DNA of 9,547 bases, taken from positions 1 through 9,547 of the forward strand of contig JAJNQF010000347.1 in assembly GCA_021154945.1 (NCBI GenBank), written 5' to 3'. Shown here piece after piece: positions 1 through 6,050 of the stretch. The DNA is from Sphingomonas sp. (GTDB taxonomy: Bacteria; Pseudomonadota; Alphaproteobacteria; Sphingomonadales; Sphingomonadaceae). How positions within the stretch are numbered: position 1 is the first letter of the stretch; each line of letters opens with the position of its first letter. The translations under genes and the position numbers were made by a program. A model generated the notes under the pieces. That model saw nothing but the letters and a program-made list of their open reading frames with translations. It was not told the origin of the DNA and did no database searches.

Positions 1-88
1 GGCCGGGGCCCAGTTGGAAAGGTCGTAGTAACGAGGCGCGTCCCTCAGTTAGCAACGTTTCCCAACTGGGCCCCGGCCTTCGCCGGGG
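1..88. repeat. Palindromic intergenic repeat (REP-like)
   Basis: The first 17 bases are perfectly complementary to 62-78. A further AAA/TTT pairing (18-20 with 58-60) is possible across a one-base bulge, leaving a loop of about 37 nt. The right arm runs into a second, tight hairpin: 71-77 pairs with 82-88 around the loop CTTC. The right half (ACTGGG, then CCCCGGCCTTCGCCGGGG) resembles the repeat at 8231-8274 (ACTGGG, then CCCCGCCTTCGCGGGG), so both look like copies of one dispersed palindromic family. The copy may extend left of the window. It lies downstream of the minus-strand gene at 135-485 and could act as an mRNA end, but no T-tract is visible. Confidence 0.7.
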
Positions 89-134
89 TGGTATTTCTGC
101 TGGGTGGTGGCGCTGCTCGAGGAGGTGCGCGCCG

Positions 135-485
135 CTATAGCTCGATCCCCAGTCTCGGTGCGGCCCAGGTCATTGCTGCGTACAATGCGATCGTCAGTAT
201 GCACCCCGCCACCAGCGACATCCAGAAGGGTACACTGTGTCGCAACAGCGCGGGGATCAGCAGGAACATCGGCAGCGACGGCAGCACGTACCAGAAGGTC
301 GCGCCGGCGTGCGCGGCCATCGTCCGCGGATCGGGTTTGTCGTGCCAGAGCCAGATCATGCCGAGCACCGAAACCAACGGCAGCGACGCCACGAGCGCAC
401 CGAAACCGGGATAGCGCTTCGCCAGTTCCGACGCGGCGGCAATCAGGATACCGGAAATCAGGGCCTTGAGCGCGAGATAGAGCAT
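135..485 (-). CDS. DUF3147 family inner-membrane protein
   Basis: This is a 116-residue, very hydrophobic protein with four predicted membrane helices at about residues 2-19, 28-47, 62-82 and 86-108. The segment ELAKRYPGFGALVASLPL (20-37) and the later WYVLPS/PMFLLIPALL region match what I recall of the DUF3147 family, small integral membrane proteins of unknown function. Its length is normal for that family. The ATG at 485-483 puts helix 1 at the very N-terminus. No clear Shine-Dalgarno sequence precedes it, and other longer ORFs over this region on either strand lack membrane or domain character. It is divergent from the HIG1 gene, with about 116 bp between the starts. The function is unknown; a transport or envelope role would be a guess. 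Confidence 0.8.
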   Translation of the reverse strand: MLYLALKALISGILIAAASELAKRYPGFGALVASLPLVSVLGMIWLWHDKPDPRTMAAHAGATFWYVLPSLPMFLLIPALLRHSVPFWMSLVAGCILTIALYAAMTWAAPRLGIEL

Positions 486-566
486 GCGCCATGTGCGCTA
501 CCCGCGCGGCAGTCCGCAACATTGCTTATCGGCAACATGGGTCATTTTCCGGCTTCGGGTACGCCA

Positions 567-595
567 TTGCTACCCTGCCGGTGCGCGCTTACATT
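567..595 (+). promoter_or_regulatory. Possible promoter of the HIG1 gene, giving a leaderless mRNA
   Basis: TTGCTA (567-572) and TACATT (590-595) are separated by 17 bp. A start site 6-7 nt after the -10 would fall at about 601-602, on the A of the ATG at 602. No Shine-Dalgarno sequence lies before that ATG, which fits a leaderless transcript. Both hexamers are imperfect, so this is a prediction only. Confidence 0.35.
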
Positions 596-601
596 CGGAT
601 C

Positions 602-832
602 ATGAACACATTCCTCGTCATCCTCCTGATCGCGGCGATGATCGCGACCGTCGTGGCTCTGGTGCGGGGCGTCGTGTCGTTCCTGCAGGAGGGCAGCGCG
701 CAGGTCCGCGATGGGAACGGGCCGAGTGCCGCGTCGCTGAAATCGAATCGGATGATGCAGCAGCGTATCTTCTTCCAGGCGCTGGCGATCCTGATCGTGG
801 TCGTCATCCTGTTCGCGGCGGGGCGGACTTAG
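602..832 (+). CDS. HIG1-domain twin-transmembrane protein
   Basis: This is a 76-residue protein with two membrane helices (about 3-27 and 57-73) joined by a polar loop. Just before helix 2 it has SLKSNRMMQQRIFFQ (45-59), whose R55-x3-Q59 spacing fits part of the conserved motif of the HIG1 (hypoxia-induced gene 1) family. Mitochondrial relatives such as Rcf1 associate with cytochrome c oxidase; a link to the respiratory chain here is inference. An upstream extension in the same frame (from GTG or ATG codons near 491) is possible but would add unconserved sequence before the hydrophobic start, so ATG 602 is preferred. No ribosome binding site is seen. This small gene commonly lies next to the cobalamin adenosyltransferase in alphaproteobacteria, as it does here. 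Confidence 0.8.
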   Translation: MNTFLVILLIAAMIATVVALVRGVVSFLQEGSAQVRDGNGPSAASLKSNRMMQQRIFFQALAILIVVVILFAAGRT

Positions 833-849
833 GGGGCGAACGTTACCTT

Positions 850-978
850 CGATCCTCCCCCGCCAGGGGGAGGTGGCTGGCTCTTGCCAGACGGAGGGGG
901 AGGTAAGGGAAACCAGCGTTCCGTGTCCTCCCCCCTCCGTCACCTTCGGCGCCACCTCCCCCTGGCGGGGGAGGATCG
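850..978. repeat. Long inverted repeat with perfect 28-bp arms
   Basis: Bases 850-877 are the exact reverse complement of 951-978. Inside them a second complementary pair, ACGGAGGGGGAGG against CCTCCCCCCTCCGT, pairs with one bulge, so most of the 129-bp element can fold into a single branched hairpin. A small TGGC-TCTT-GCCA hairpin sits on the left arm. The arms are made of CCTCCCCC / GGGGGAGG blocks, which I recall as a common intergenic repeat type in sphingomonad genomes. It lies between two same-strand genes and may separate their transcripts or stabilise the mRNA end of the upstream HIG1 gene. Confidence 0.8.
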
Positions 979-1011
979 GGGTTGTAGCAGTCGTAGCGAG
1001 CCACGAGGGAT

Positions 1012-1031
1012 ACCCCAGCTTTCGCTGGGGT
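1012..1031. repeat. Short hairpin repeat, 8-bp stem
   Basis: ACCCCAGC (1012-1019) and GCTGGGGT (1024-1031) pair perfectly around the loop TTTC. Its layout, a C-rich left arm, GC-TTTC-GC at the tip and TGAC after the right arm, resembles the tip of the repeats at 1-88 and 8231-8274. It may be a single-hairpin member of the same dispersed family. No T-tract follows on the plus strand. Confidence 0.55.
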
Positions 1032-1084
1032 GACGGGTTGGCGGGGGACGACGGGGCTTTGACGCGCTTCAATCTGGAATACTC

Positions 1085-1678
1085 ATGGTCAAGCTGAACA
1101 AGATTTACACGCGGACGGGTGACGACGGCACGACCGGGCTGGTCGACGGGTCGCGCGTCTCGAAGTCGAGCGCGCTGATGCAGGCGATCGGCGATGTCGA
1201 CGAGGCGAACTCGGCGATCGGCCTCGCGGTGATCGCGCTCGGCGACCAGCCGATAGCGGCGGCGCTGACGCGGATTCAGAACGACCTGTTCGATCTCGGC
1301 GCGGACCTGGCCACACCCGCCGGCGCGGACGAAGCCGGCGCGGACGATTTTACGCCGTCGGAGATGGTGTTGCGGATCGTGCCCTCGCAGGTCGAGCGGC
1401 TGGAGCGCGAGATCGACGCGATGAATGCGCACCTCGCCGCGTTGCGGAGTTTCATCCTGCCGGGCGGTTCCGCCGAAGCCGCCGCGCTGCACCTGGCGCG
1501 GGCGATCAGCCGGCGGGCGGAGCGATCCGCGGTTGGCGCGAGCGAGACGCAGCGGCTTAATCCGGCCGCATTAGCGTATGTTAACCGGTTATCGGATTTC
1601 CTGTTCGTGGCGTCGCGGGCGGTGAACCAAAACGGGGCCGGCGACGTTCTATGGCGACCGGGGGCTACGCGCGGCTAG
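1085..1678 (+). CDS. ATP:cob(I)alamin adenosyltransferase, PduO type
   Basis: The enzyme transfers the adenosyl group of ATP to cob(I)alamin (or cob(I)yrinic acid a,c-diamide), making coenzyme B12 for enzymes such as methylmalonyl-CoA mutase in the cytoplasm. The 197-residue protein has the usual PduO/MMAB length. The N-terminal ATP-binding segment is KIYTRTGDDGTTGL (6-19), followed by GDVDEANSAIG (36-46). Later come FILPGGS (about 123-129), the arginine-rich RAISRRAERS (about 139-148) that contributes to ATP binding, and YVNRLSDFLFVASRAVN (about 165-181). The ATG is right for the family, which nearly always starts MVKLNKIYTRTGD. Only a weak GGA precedes it. It lies 61 bp upstream of egtB on the same strand, so readthrough is possible, but there is no functional link to ergothioneine. 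Confidence 0.93.
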   Translation: MVKLNKIYTRTGDDGTTGLVDGSRVSKSSALMQAIGDVDEANSAIGLAVIALGDQPIAAALTRIQNDLFDLGADLATPAGADEAGADDFTPSEMVLRIVPSQVERLEREIDAMNAHLAALRSFILPGGSAEAAALHLARAISRRAERSAVGASETQRLNPAALAYVNRLSDFLFVASRAVNQNGAGDVLWRPGATRG

Positions 1679-1727
1679 GCGCGTATCGTCGCTCGCGTTC
1701 CAACGTCGCATCGGTCGACGTAGAACT

Positions 1728-1733
1728 GAGGAG
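1728..1733 (+). promoter_or_regulatory. Shine-Dalgarno sequence of egtB
   Basis: GAGGAG ends six bases before the ATG at 1740. It is one of the clearest ribosome binding sites in the window and supports this start over downstream ATGs. Confidence 0.75.
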
Positions 1734-1739
1734 AGATCG

Positions 1740-3023
1740 ATGCCGAGTCCCGTCCGTCCCGATCGCGCCACGGCGCCGGAGACCTCACCTCTAGCCCAGC
1801 GGTTTGCCGCGGTTCGCGATTTGACGCTCGCACTCGCCGCGCCGCTATCGGATGCCGATGCGACGGTGCAGTCGATGGCCGACGCATCGCCGACCAAATG
1901 GCACATGGCGCACACGACGTGGTTCTTCGAAACGTTCGTCCTGCGCGATCATGTCGCAGGCTATGCGCTGCACGACGAGCGGTTCCCGTTCCTGTTCAAC
2001 AGCTATTACGAGGCCGAAGGGCGTCGCCATGCGCGCGATCGGCGCGGGATGGTGACGCGGCCGTCGCTCGACGAGGTGCGGGCGTATCGCGCGCATGTCG
2101 ATGCGGCGCTGATCGACGCGCTGCCGAGCTTGTCCGAGGATGCGCAGGCGCTGGTGGCGCTCGGTTGCCATCACGAGGAACAGCACCAGGAATTGCTGGT
2201 GACCGATATCCTCCACATGTTTTCGGAGAATCCGCTCGAGCCGGCGATGTGGCCGGCAGCGCGCAAAATTCCGGTGGCGATGCCGGGTCCGATCGGCTGG
2301 ATCGAGCGCGGCAGCGAGATCGTCGAGATCGGTTATGACGGTGACGGCTTTGCGTTCGATTGTGAGGGACCGCGTCATGCTGCGTTGCTGTCGCCGCACG
2401 CGATCGCCGACCGGACCGTGACCAATGGCGAATGGGCCGCATTCATCGCCGATGGCGGTTACCGCGATGCCCGGCATTGGCTGGCCGATGGCTGGGCCTG
2501 GGTGAAGGCGGAAGGGGTCGTCGCGCCGCTCTATTGGGAAGAGCGCGATGGCGAGTCTGGGAGCGGCTGGACCCGGTTCGGGCTCGACGGTCGCCGCGCG
2601 ATCGATCCGGCCGCCCCGGTGACGCATGTCAGCTTCTTCGAGGCGGATGCCTATGCGAGTTGGGCCGGGGCGCGGTTGCCGACCGAATTCGAATGGGAGG
2701 CGGCCGCGGCTTCGCACGACGCCTCCGGTGGCAACCAGATGGACGTCGCGGGTCCGGTCGAACCGCGGCCTTCGCCGGGCGGCCCGGCGTTCTTCGGCGA
2801 TGTCTGGGAATGGACCGGCAGCGCGTATCGCCCCTATCCGAAGTTCGCGAAGGTCGACGGCGCGGTCGGCGAGTATAACGGCAAGTTCATGAGTTCGCAG
2901 TTCATCTTGCGTGGCGGCAGCTGCGCGACGCCGCGCGGTCACGTGCGCGCGAGCTACCGCAATTTCTTCTATCCGCACCAACGGTGGCAGTTCACCGGCG
3001 TGCGCCTCGCGAAAGATATCTGA
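1740..3023 (+). CDS. egtB: Ergothioneine biosynthesis protein EgtB (sulfoxide synthase)
   Basis: EgtB is a non-haem iron enzyme that uses O2 to join the histidine-derived betaine hercynine to a thiol (gamma-glutamylcysteine or cysteine, depending on type), giving a sulfoxide precursor of ergothioneine. The protein has 427 residues. The N-terminal DinB-like domain (about 20-170) carries WHMAHTTWFFE (54-64, H58 the likely ligand) and HHEEQHQE (144-151). These fit the three-histidine iron site: one His on an early helix, then H-x3-H-x-E (H145, H149, E151). The C-terminal half is an FGE-sulfatase/formylglycine-type domain, with VTNGEWAAFI, a GARLPTEFEWEAA block, GDVWEWTGSAY, and a final LRGGSC then ASYRNFFYP. 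The start is fixed by a GAGGAG site. Its stop overlaps the egtD start, so the two are translationally coupled. The NSYYEAEG...RDRRG region suggests the form found where egtA and egtC are absent, which may use cysteine directly; this is inference. Confidence 0.95.
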   Translation: MPSPVRPDRATAPETSPLAQRFAAVRDLTLALAAPLSDADATVQSMADASPTKWHMAHTTWFFETFVLRDHVAGYALHDERFPFLFNSYYEAEGRRHARDRRGMVTRPSLDEVRAYRAHVDAALIDALPSLSEDAQALVALGCHHEEQHQELLVTDILHMFSENPLEPAMWPAARKIPVAMPGPIGWIERGSEIVEIGYDGDGFAFDCEGPRHAALLSPHAIADRTVTNGEWAAFIADGGYRDARHWLADGWAWVKAEGVVAPLYWEERDGESGSGWTRFGLDGRRAIDPAAPVTHVSFFEADAYASWAGARLPTEFEWEAAAASHDASGGNQMDVAGPVEPRPSPGGPAFFGDVWEWTGSAYRPYPKFAKVDGAVGEYNGKFMSSQFILRGGSCATPRGHVRASYRNFFYPHQRWQFTGVRLAKDI

Positions 3024-4000
3024 TGTTGAAGCCTGAGATCGAGGACGGCCAGCAGACGCTCGCCGACCCGCAATTCCGTGCGGACGTGCTGGACGGGCTC
3101 GCGCGGGTGCCGCGGGCGATCCCGGCACGGTGGTTCTATGACCGGCGCGGCTCGGAACTGTTCGAGAAGATCACCGACCTGCCCGAATATTACCCGACGC
3201 GGACCGAGCGCTCGATCCTGGAGACCGTGTGTCCGGAGGTCGCCAGGATCGCCGGCGAGGGCCGTGCGGTGGTCGAGTTCGGCTCCGGCTCGTCGACCAA
3301 GACGCCGATCTTGCTCGATGCGGTTGCGCCGTCGGTCTATGTGCCGATCGACATCTCGGGCGATTTCCTGCGGGAATCGTCGAAGGTGCTGGGCGAGCAG
3401 TTTCCTGATCTGCTGGTGCTGCCGTTCGAGGCCGATTTCATGCGGCCGCTGAGTCTGCCGAAGACGATCGCGGATACGCCGAAGCTGGGGTTTTTTCCGG
3501 GATCGACGATCGGCAACATGATCCCGTTGATGGCGGTCGACCTGTTGCGCGCGATGCGGGCGTCGCTCGGCGTGGGCGCGATGCTGTTGATCGGGATGGA
3601 CCGGATCAAAAGCGAGGACGTGCTGGTGCCGGCGTATGACGATGCGCAGGGCGTGACGGCGGCGTTCAACCTGAACCTGCTCGAGCGGATCAATCGGGAA
3701 CTGGGCGGCGATATCCCGGTCGAGGCGTTCCGGCACAAGGCGGTGTGGAACGACGATCGTGCGCGGGTCGAGATGCATCTCGAGGCGACTCGCGACGTTG
3801 CGTTTAGCGTGGACGGGCGGACATTCGAAATGTCTGCAAGTGACTCTATTCATACGGAAAACTCGCATAAATATGGCGAGCGGGATGCGCGGATCCTGTT
3901 GCGGTCGGGGGGGTGGACGCCGGTGGCGGCGTGGACCGACCCCGAGGGGCTGTTCGGGGTGTATCTGGCCGAGGCTCAGGTGGAGCGGCCGGCGCCCTGA
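3023..4000 (+). CDS. egtD: L-histidine N-alpha-methyltransferase EgtD
   Basis: EgtD transfers three methyl groups from S-adenosylmethionine to the alpha-amino group of histidine, making hercynine, the first step of ergothioneine synthesis. The 325 residues match the roughly 320-residue family. Visible motifs are WFYDRRGSELFE (37-48), YYPTRTE (56-62), the SAM-binding EFGSGSSTKT (85-94), PIDIS (108-112), FFPGSTIGN (157-165), MDRIKS (192-197) and AFNLNLLERIN (214-224). N165 and the pair E279/S281 in IHTENSHKY line up with the histidine-binding Asn166, Glu282 and Ser284 known from the mycobacterial enzyme. The start shares its A with the egtB stop (TGATG), so egtB and egtD form one coupled unit. 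An in-frame extension back into egtB exists but adds nothing conserved. A stretch around 3833-3880, coding for the substrate-binding loop, is noticeably AT-richer than its surroundings. Confidence 0.95.
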   Translation: MLKPEIEDGQQTLADPQFRADVLDGLARVPRAIPARWFYDRRGSELFEKITDLPEYYPTRTERSILETVCPEVARIAGEGRAVVEFGSGSSTKTPILLDAVAPSVYVPIDISGDFLRESSKVLGEQFPDLLVLPFEADFMRPLSLPKTIADTPKLGFFPGSTIGNMIPLMAVDLLRAMRASLGVGAMLLIGMDRIKSEDVLVPAYDDAQGVTAAFNLNLLERINRELGGDIPVEAFRHKAVWNDDRARVEMHLEATRDVAFSVDGRTFEMSASDSIHTENSHKYGERDARILLRSGGWTPVAAWTDPEGLFGVYLAEAQVERPAP

Positions 4001-4024
4001 GTTGGGGGGCTCAGTCTTGCCGGC
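3988..4024 (+). terminator. Hairpin at the end of egtD
   Basis: GCCGGC (3988-3993) pairs with GCCGGC (4019-4024), and within it CTGAG (3997-4001) pairs with CTCAG (4010-4014) around a G-rich loop. The structure spans the egtD stop codon. No T-tract follows, so a factor-independent terminator is doubtful; it may instead stabilise the 3' end of the egt mRNA. Confidence 0.3.
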
Positions 4025-4086
4025 AATCGGCGTAATGTCGGTATCGCCAGTTGCAGACATTCGCTCGGGTATGGCACGAAAGGCGA

Positions 4087-4638
4087 ATGCTCCAGCTACT
4101 CGCCGCTCTTATGCAGGTCTCGTCGGCCCCACCCGTGCCATCACCGCCAGCCGATAGCCTTGCGGCGGCCGTCCTGCTGTGGTCGGACCATCCACCGGCA
4201 GAAGCTTCGCAGCAGCTGGCGATCGAAAGCGCCGTGGGGGAAGCAACGCGGCAGGCACTGTATCAGATTGGCATGCAGCCGAGCCCGAGGCTGTCGGTGA
4301 CCAAGGTCTATCTGGCTGCATACGACCGATTGAAGCCGCTGATCGCCCGCCGTGTGCCCGCGAACCGGAGCCAGGTGGACGCTGCGGTTGCGACATGTGC
4401 GATGGATGGGATAGCGCGCCGGCTGTCGCCTGCTGAGATTGCCGAGATCCGAAAATCTCTCTCAACCGCAGCCGGGCAAAAATTTTGGGAAGCGGCGGGG
4501 CTCGCCGATCAGCCGCTGGAGGGCTGCTACCAAGCTGCCCTTAATCTCAAGCCGGTAGCTGCCGACTATCGTGCCGCCGGTCTCCGCCCGCCAAAGCCTC
4601 CGAAGCCGCCGGAGCGGGACATGTCGACCGTCTACTGA
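4087..4638 (+). CDS. Small protein with DUF2059-like region, possibly exported
   Basis: I do not recognise this gene with certainty. From ATG 4087 it codes for 183 residues: a short hydrophobic start (MLQLLAALMQVSSA, possible cleavage after Ala14), a Pro/Ala linker, a helical body, and a proline/lysine-rich tail (LRPPKPPKPPERD, 166-178). The segment RRLSPAEIAEIRKSLSTAAGQKFWEAAGL (split here as RRLSPAEIAE at 111-120, then STAAGQKF at 126-133) resembles the DUF2059 pattern, where a helix ending in a 'GxKf' turn is typical. Two cysteines (C104, C147) could form a disulfide if exported. The frame opens further upstream. A TTG at 4051 would give an arginine-containing n-region and a more classical signal peptide, but neither start has a good ribosome binding site. 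It follows egtD by 86 bp with no evident functional link. Confidence 0.6.
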   Translation: MLQLLAALMQVSSAPPVPSPPADSLAAAVLLWSDHPPAEASQQLAIESAVGEATRQALYQIGMQPSPRLSVTKVYLAAYDRLKPLIARRVPANRSQVDAAVATCAMDGIARRLSPAEIAEIRKSLSTAAGQKFWEAAGLADQPLEGCYQAALNLKPVAADYRAAGLRPPKPPKPPERDMSTVY

Positions 4639-4793
4639 CGGATCCGGAACGATCGCTTCCCCTCCCATTCGAGCCGTTGCCGTCGTGCTGGAGGCAAGAG
4701 ACCGCGCTCGCGGTGGGGTTTCTGATCGGGCGGGGCCGTTGCCGGGCTCGTCGTGCGAGCGGGCGGGCCTTGTTTGGCTATGCCCCACCCCGA

Positions 4794-4813
4794 CCCTCCC
4801 CTGAAGGGGAGGG
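4794..4813. repeat. Short perfect hairpin between convergent genes
   Basis: CCCTCCCCT (4794-4802) pairs with AGGGGAGGG (4805-4813), leaving only GA at the tip. It sits between the stop of the plus-strand gene (4638) and the stop of the minus-strand DUF1176 gene (4816), where a bidirectional transcript end would be expected, but neither strand has a T-tract. The remaining gap (4639-4793) shows no ORF or motif I can support. The G/C-block composition resembles the arms of the element at 850-978. Confidence 0.5.
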
Positions 4814-4815
4814 GG

Positions 4816-5979
4816 TTATCGGGTTACCTTCGTTCGCCACGTGGTGATGTAGTCGATGTTGCCGCGGCATTCGCCCATTTCGGATTGTTCGGACAGGCGC
4901 AGGCGGGTGCCGTCCCAGACGAAGCTCTGGATCACGCCGCAGTCGCCCAGGCCGCGGCCCTTGGCGTAGCTGGTCAGGATGCGGTTCTTGAACGCGCCGT
5001 TCACGACGCTCTTCACCCGCGTGCCGGAGTCGGCGCCGGTTTCCTCGAAGCCGGAGGGGGCGTCGGTCTGGGCCGGCGTGATCGTGGCGCCGTCGATGAT
5101 GAAGAGCGCGCCGATCAGGTTGTACGCGCCGGTCGAGCAGGGGAGGATCGCGAGCGACTTGCCGCCGCCCAGCGCGTGGACTTCGGGGGCGAACTGCGTC
5201 GGGTCGGCGCCATCGGGGAAGCCACCGAGATCGCAGGAGCCGCGTTTGCGCATCGTCGCGACCTGCGCGGCGGTGAGTTTTGCGGCGCTGCCCGATGGCG
5301 CGACTGCGGCGATGACGGGGAGGGCTGGGGTCGACGCGCGCGCGGGGGCGGGGCCCTTGGCGACGATCGCGTCGGTGCTGCCCGCGCGACCCTGTTGCGC
5401 GTCGATGTAGCGGAGGGCGGCGGCGGCGCCCTTCAGCGAGACGGTGGCGAGCGTGGCGCCGTTCGCGTCGAGGATCTTCAGCGACTGGGCGTTGGCGATC
5501 GCGGCGGCGAGGGCGGCGGCGTCGCGCAGGGCTATGGGTTTGCCGTCGACGGTGAAGCTGGCGGGCGGGCGCTTGGTGGCGGCCTGGTCGTTGCGGGTCT
5601 CGATTGCCAGCGAGACCTTGCCGCCGCCGTTCGCGACCGGGCCGGGCTCTCGGGTGAGGTTGAGCGTGATCGTGTCCTCGCCGATGCTCGCGTCGGGGAG
5701 GAGCGAGCCGAGCGTGCAGCGTAAGCCGTTGTCGCAGCCTACGGTCCAGTCGGTGAAGGTCTTCGTGGCGCCTGGCTTGGGCGGCGCGTGCGTGTCGGTC
5801 GTGGGGGTCGGCTGCGGTGTGGTCGGGGCGACGGGGGCGGGCTCGGTCTTGGCCTCGGGGGCGGAGTCGGCCTTGGGCTGCGGCGCGGGCTGGCTTGGCG
5901 AACAGGCCGTCGTGAGCGGCAGCATGACGAGGGGCGCCAGGAGGGGCGCGAGGGCGGAAAAGATCGGTTTGCACAGCAT
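4816..5979 (-). CDS. DUF1176 domain protein, probably an exported lipoprotein
   Basis: This is a 387-residue protein. The N-terminus (1-26) is signal-like, with one lysine, a hydrophobic run, then LPLTTAC with Cys26 as the likely lipidated residue. The -3 position is Thr, so the lipobox is imperfect. A Pro/Thr/Ala/Lys-rich linker (about 27-70) follows, as in many envelope lipoproteins. The rest matches DUF1176 as I recall it: FTDWTVGCDNGLRCT (75-89), a middle TVDGKPI...LRYIDAQQG region, GSCDLGG (248-254), LPCSTGAYN (279-287), and a C-terminal block with GDCGVIQSFVWDGTRL then GECRGN. Six cysteines in the mature part (82, 88, 249, 281, 347, 371) could form three disulfides, fitting an extracytoplasmic location. 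The function of the family is unknown. It is convergent with the gene at 4087 and divergent from hbd. Confidence 0.88.
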   Translation of the reverse strand: MLCKPIFSALAPLLAPLVMLPLTTACSPSQPAPQPKADSAPEAKTEPAPVAPTTPQPTPTTDTHAPPKPGATKTFTDWTVGCDNGLRCTLGSLLPDASIGEDTITLNLTREPGPVANGGGKVSLAIETRNDQAATKRPPASFTVDGKPIALRDAAALAAAIANAQSLKILDANGATLATVSLKGAAAALRYIDAQQGRAGSTDAIVAKGPAPARASTPALPVIAAVAPSGSAAKLTAAQVATMRKRGSCDLGGFPDGADPTQFAPEVHALGGGKSLAILPCSTGAYNLIGALFIIDGATITPAQTDAPSGFEETGADSGTRVKSVVNGAFKNRILTSYAKGRGLGDCGVIQSFVWDGTRLRLSEQSEMGECRGNIDYITTWRTKVTR

Positions 5980-5992
5980 GATTGCAGCCTAG

Positions 5993-6007
5993 CGCGCTGG
6001 CAGCGCG
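5993..6007. promoter_or_regulatory. Short palindrome in the DUF1176-hbd divergent region
   Basis: CGCGCT (5993-5998) and AGCGCG (6002-6007) form a perfect 6-bp inverted repeat with a GGC spacer. It lies midway in the 71-bp gap between the divergent starts. It could be an operator or just GC-rich chance; no promoter hexamers are convincing here. Confidence 0.25.
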
Positions 6008-6039
6008 GGGAAAAGCGGCTAGGGAGGGGCAACGATTTT

Positions 6040-6044
6040 AGGAG
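6040..6044 (+). promoter_or_regulatory. Shine-Dalgarno sequence that fixes the GTG start of hbd
   Basis: AGGAG ends six bases before GTG 6051. An ATG at 6049, two bases upstream and out of frame, opens only six codons before a stop. The ribosome binding site spacing and the conserved N-terminus both choose the GTG. Confidence 0.75.
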
Positions 6045-6050
6045 AGAGAT

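Larger units (their letters stand above)
833..1084. other. Repeat-rich intergenic gap
   Basis: This gap has no coding signal. Most of it is taken up by a long inverted repeat (850-978) and a short hairpin (1012-1031), both annotated separately. The remaining stretch before the adenosyltransferase (1032-1084) contains TTGACG (1059-1064), but no well-spaced -10 precedes the ATG at 1085, so the promoter of that gene is unclear. Confidence 0.7.

Noticed and set aside
1059..1087. TTGACG as -35 of the adenosyltransferase promoter
   Set aside because: A -10 at correct spacing would overlap the start codon (CTCATG) and does not resemble the consensus.
1845..3128. A 427-codon open frame on the minus strand opposite egtB
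   Set aside because: It lies wholly antisense to a clearly recognised gene, is rich in Arg/His/Pro as expected of GC-rich shadow frames, and shows no domain.
2969..4060. A 363-codon minus-strand open frame opposite egtD
   Set aside because: Its His/Arg-rich composition is typical of antisense frames, and egtD is unambiguous on the plus strand.
4794..4813. Bidirectional factor-independent terminator
   Set aside because: The stem is good, but the loop is only two bases and neither strand has a following T-tract, so it is listed as a repeat only.
4753..5724. A 323-codon plus-strand open frame opposite the DUF1176 gene
   Set aside because: Its Gly/Ala/Arg/Val/Asp-rich low-complexity translation has no motif, while the minus-strand frame has a signal sequence, paired cysteines and family motifs.
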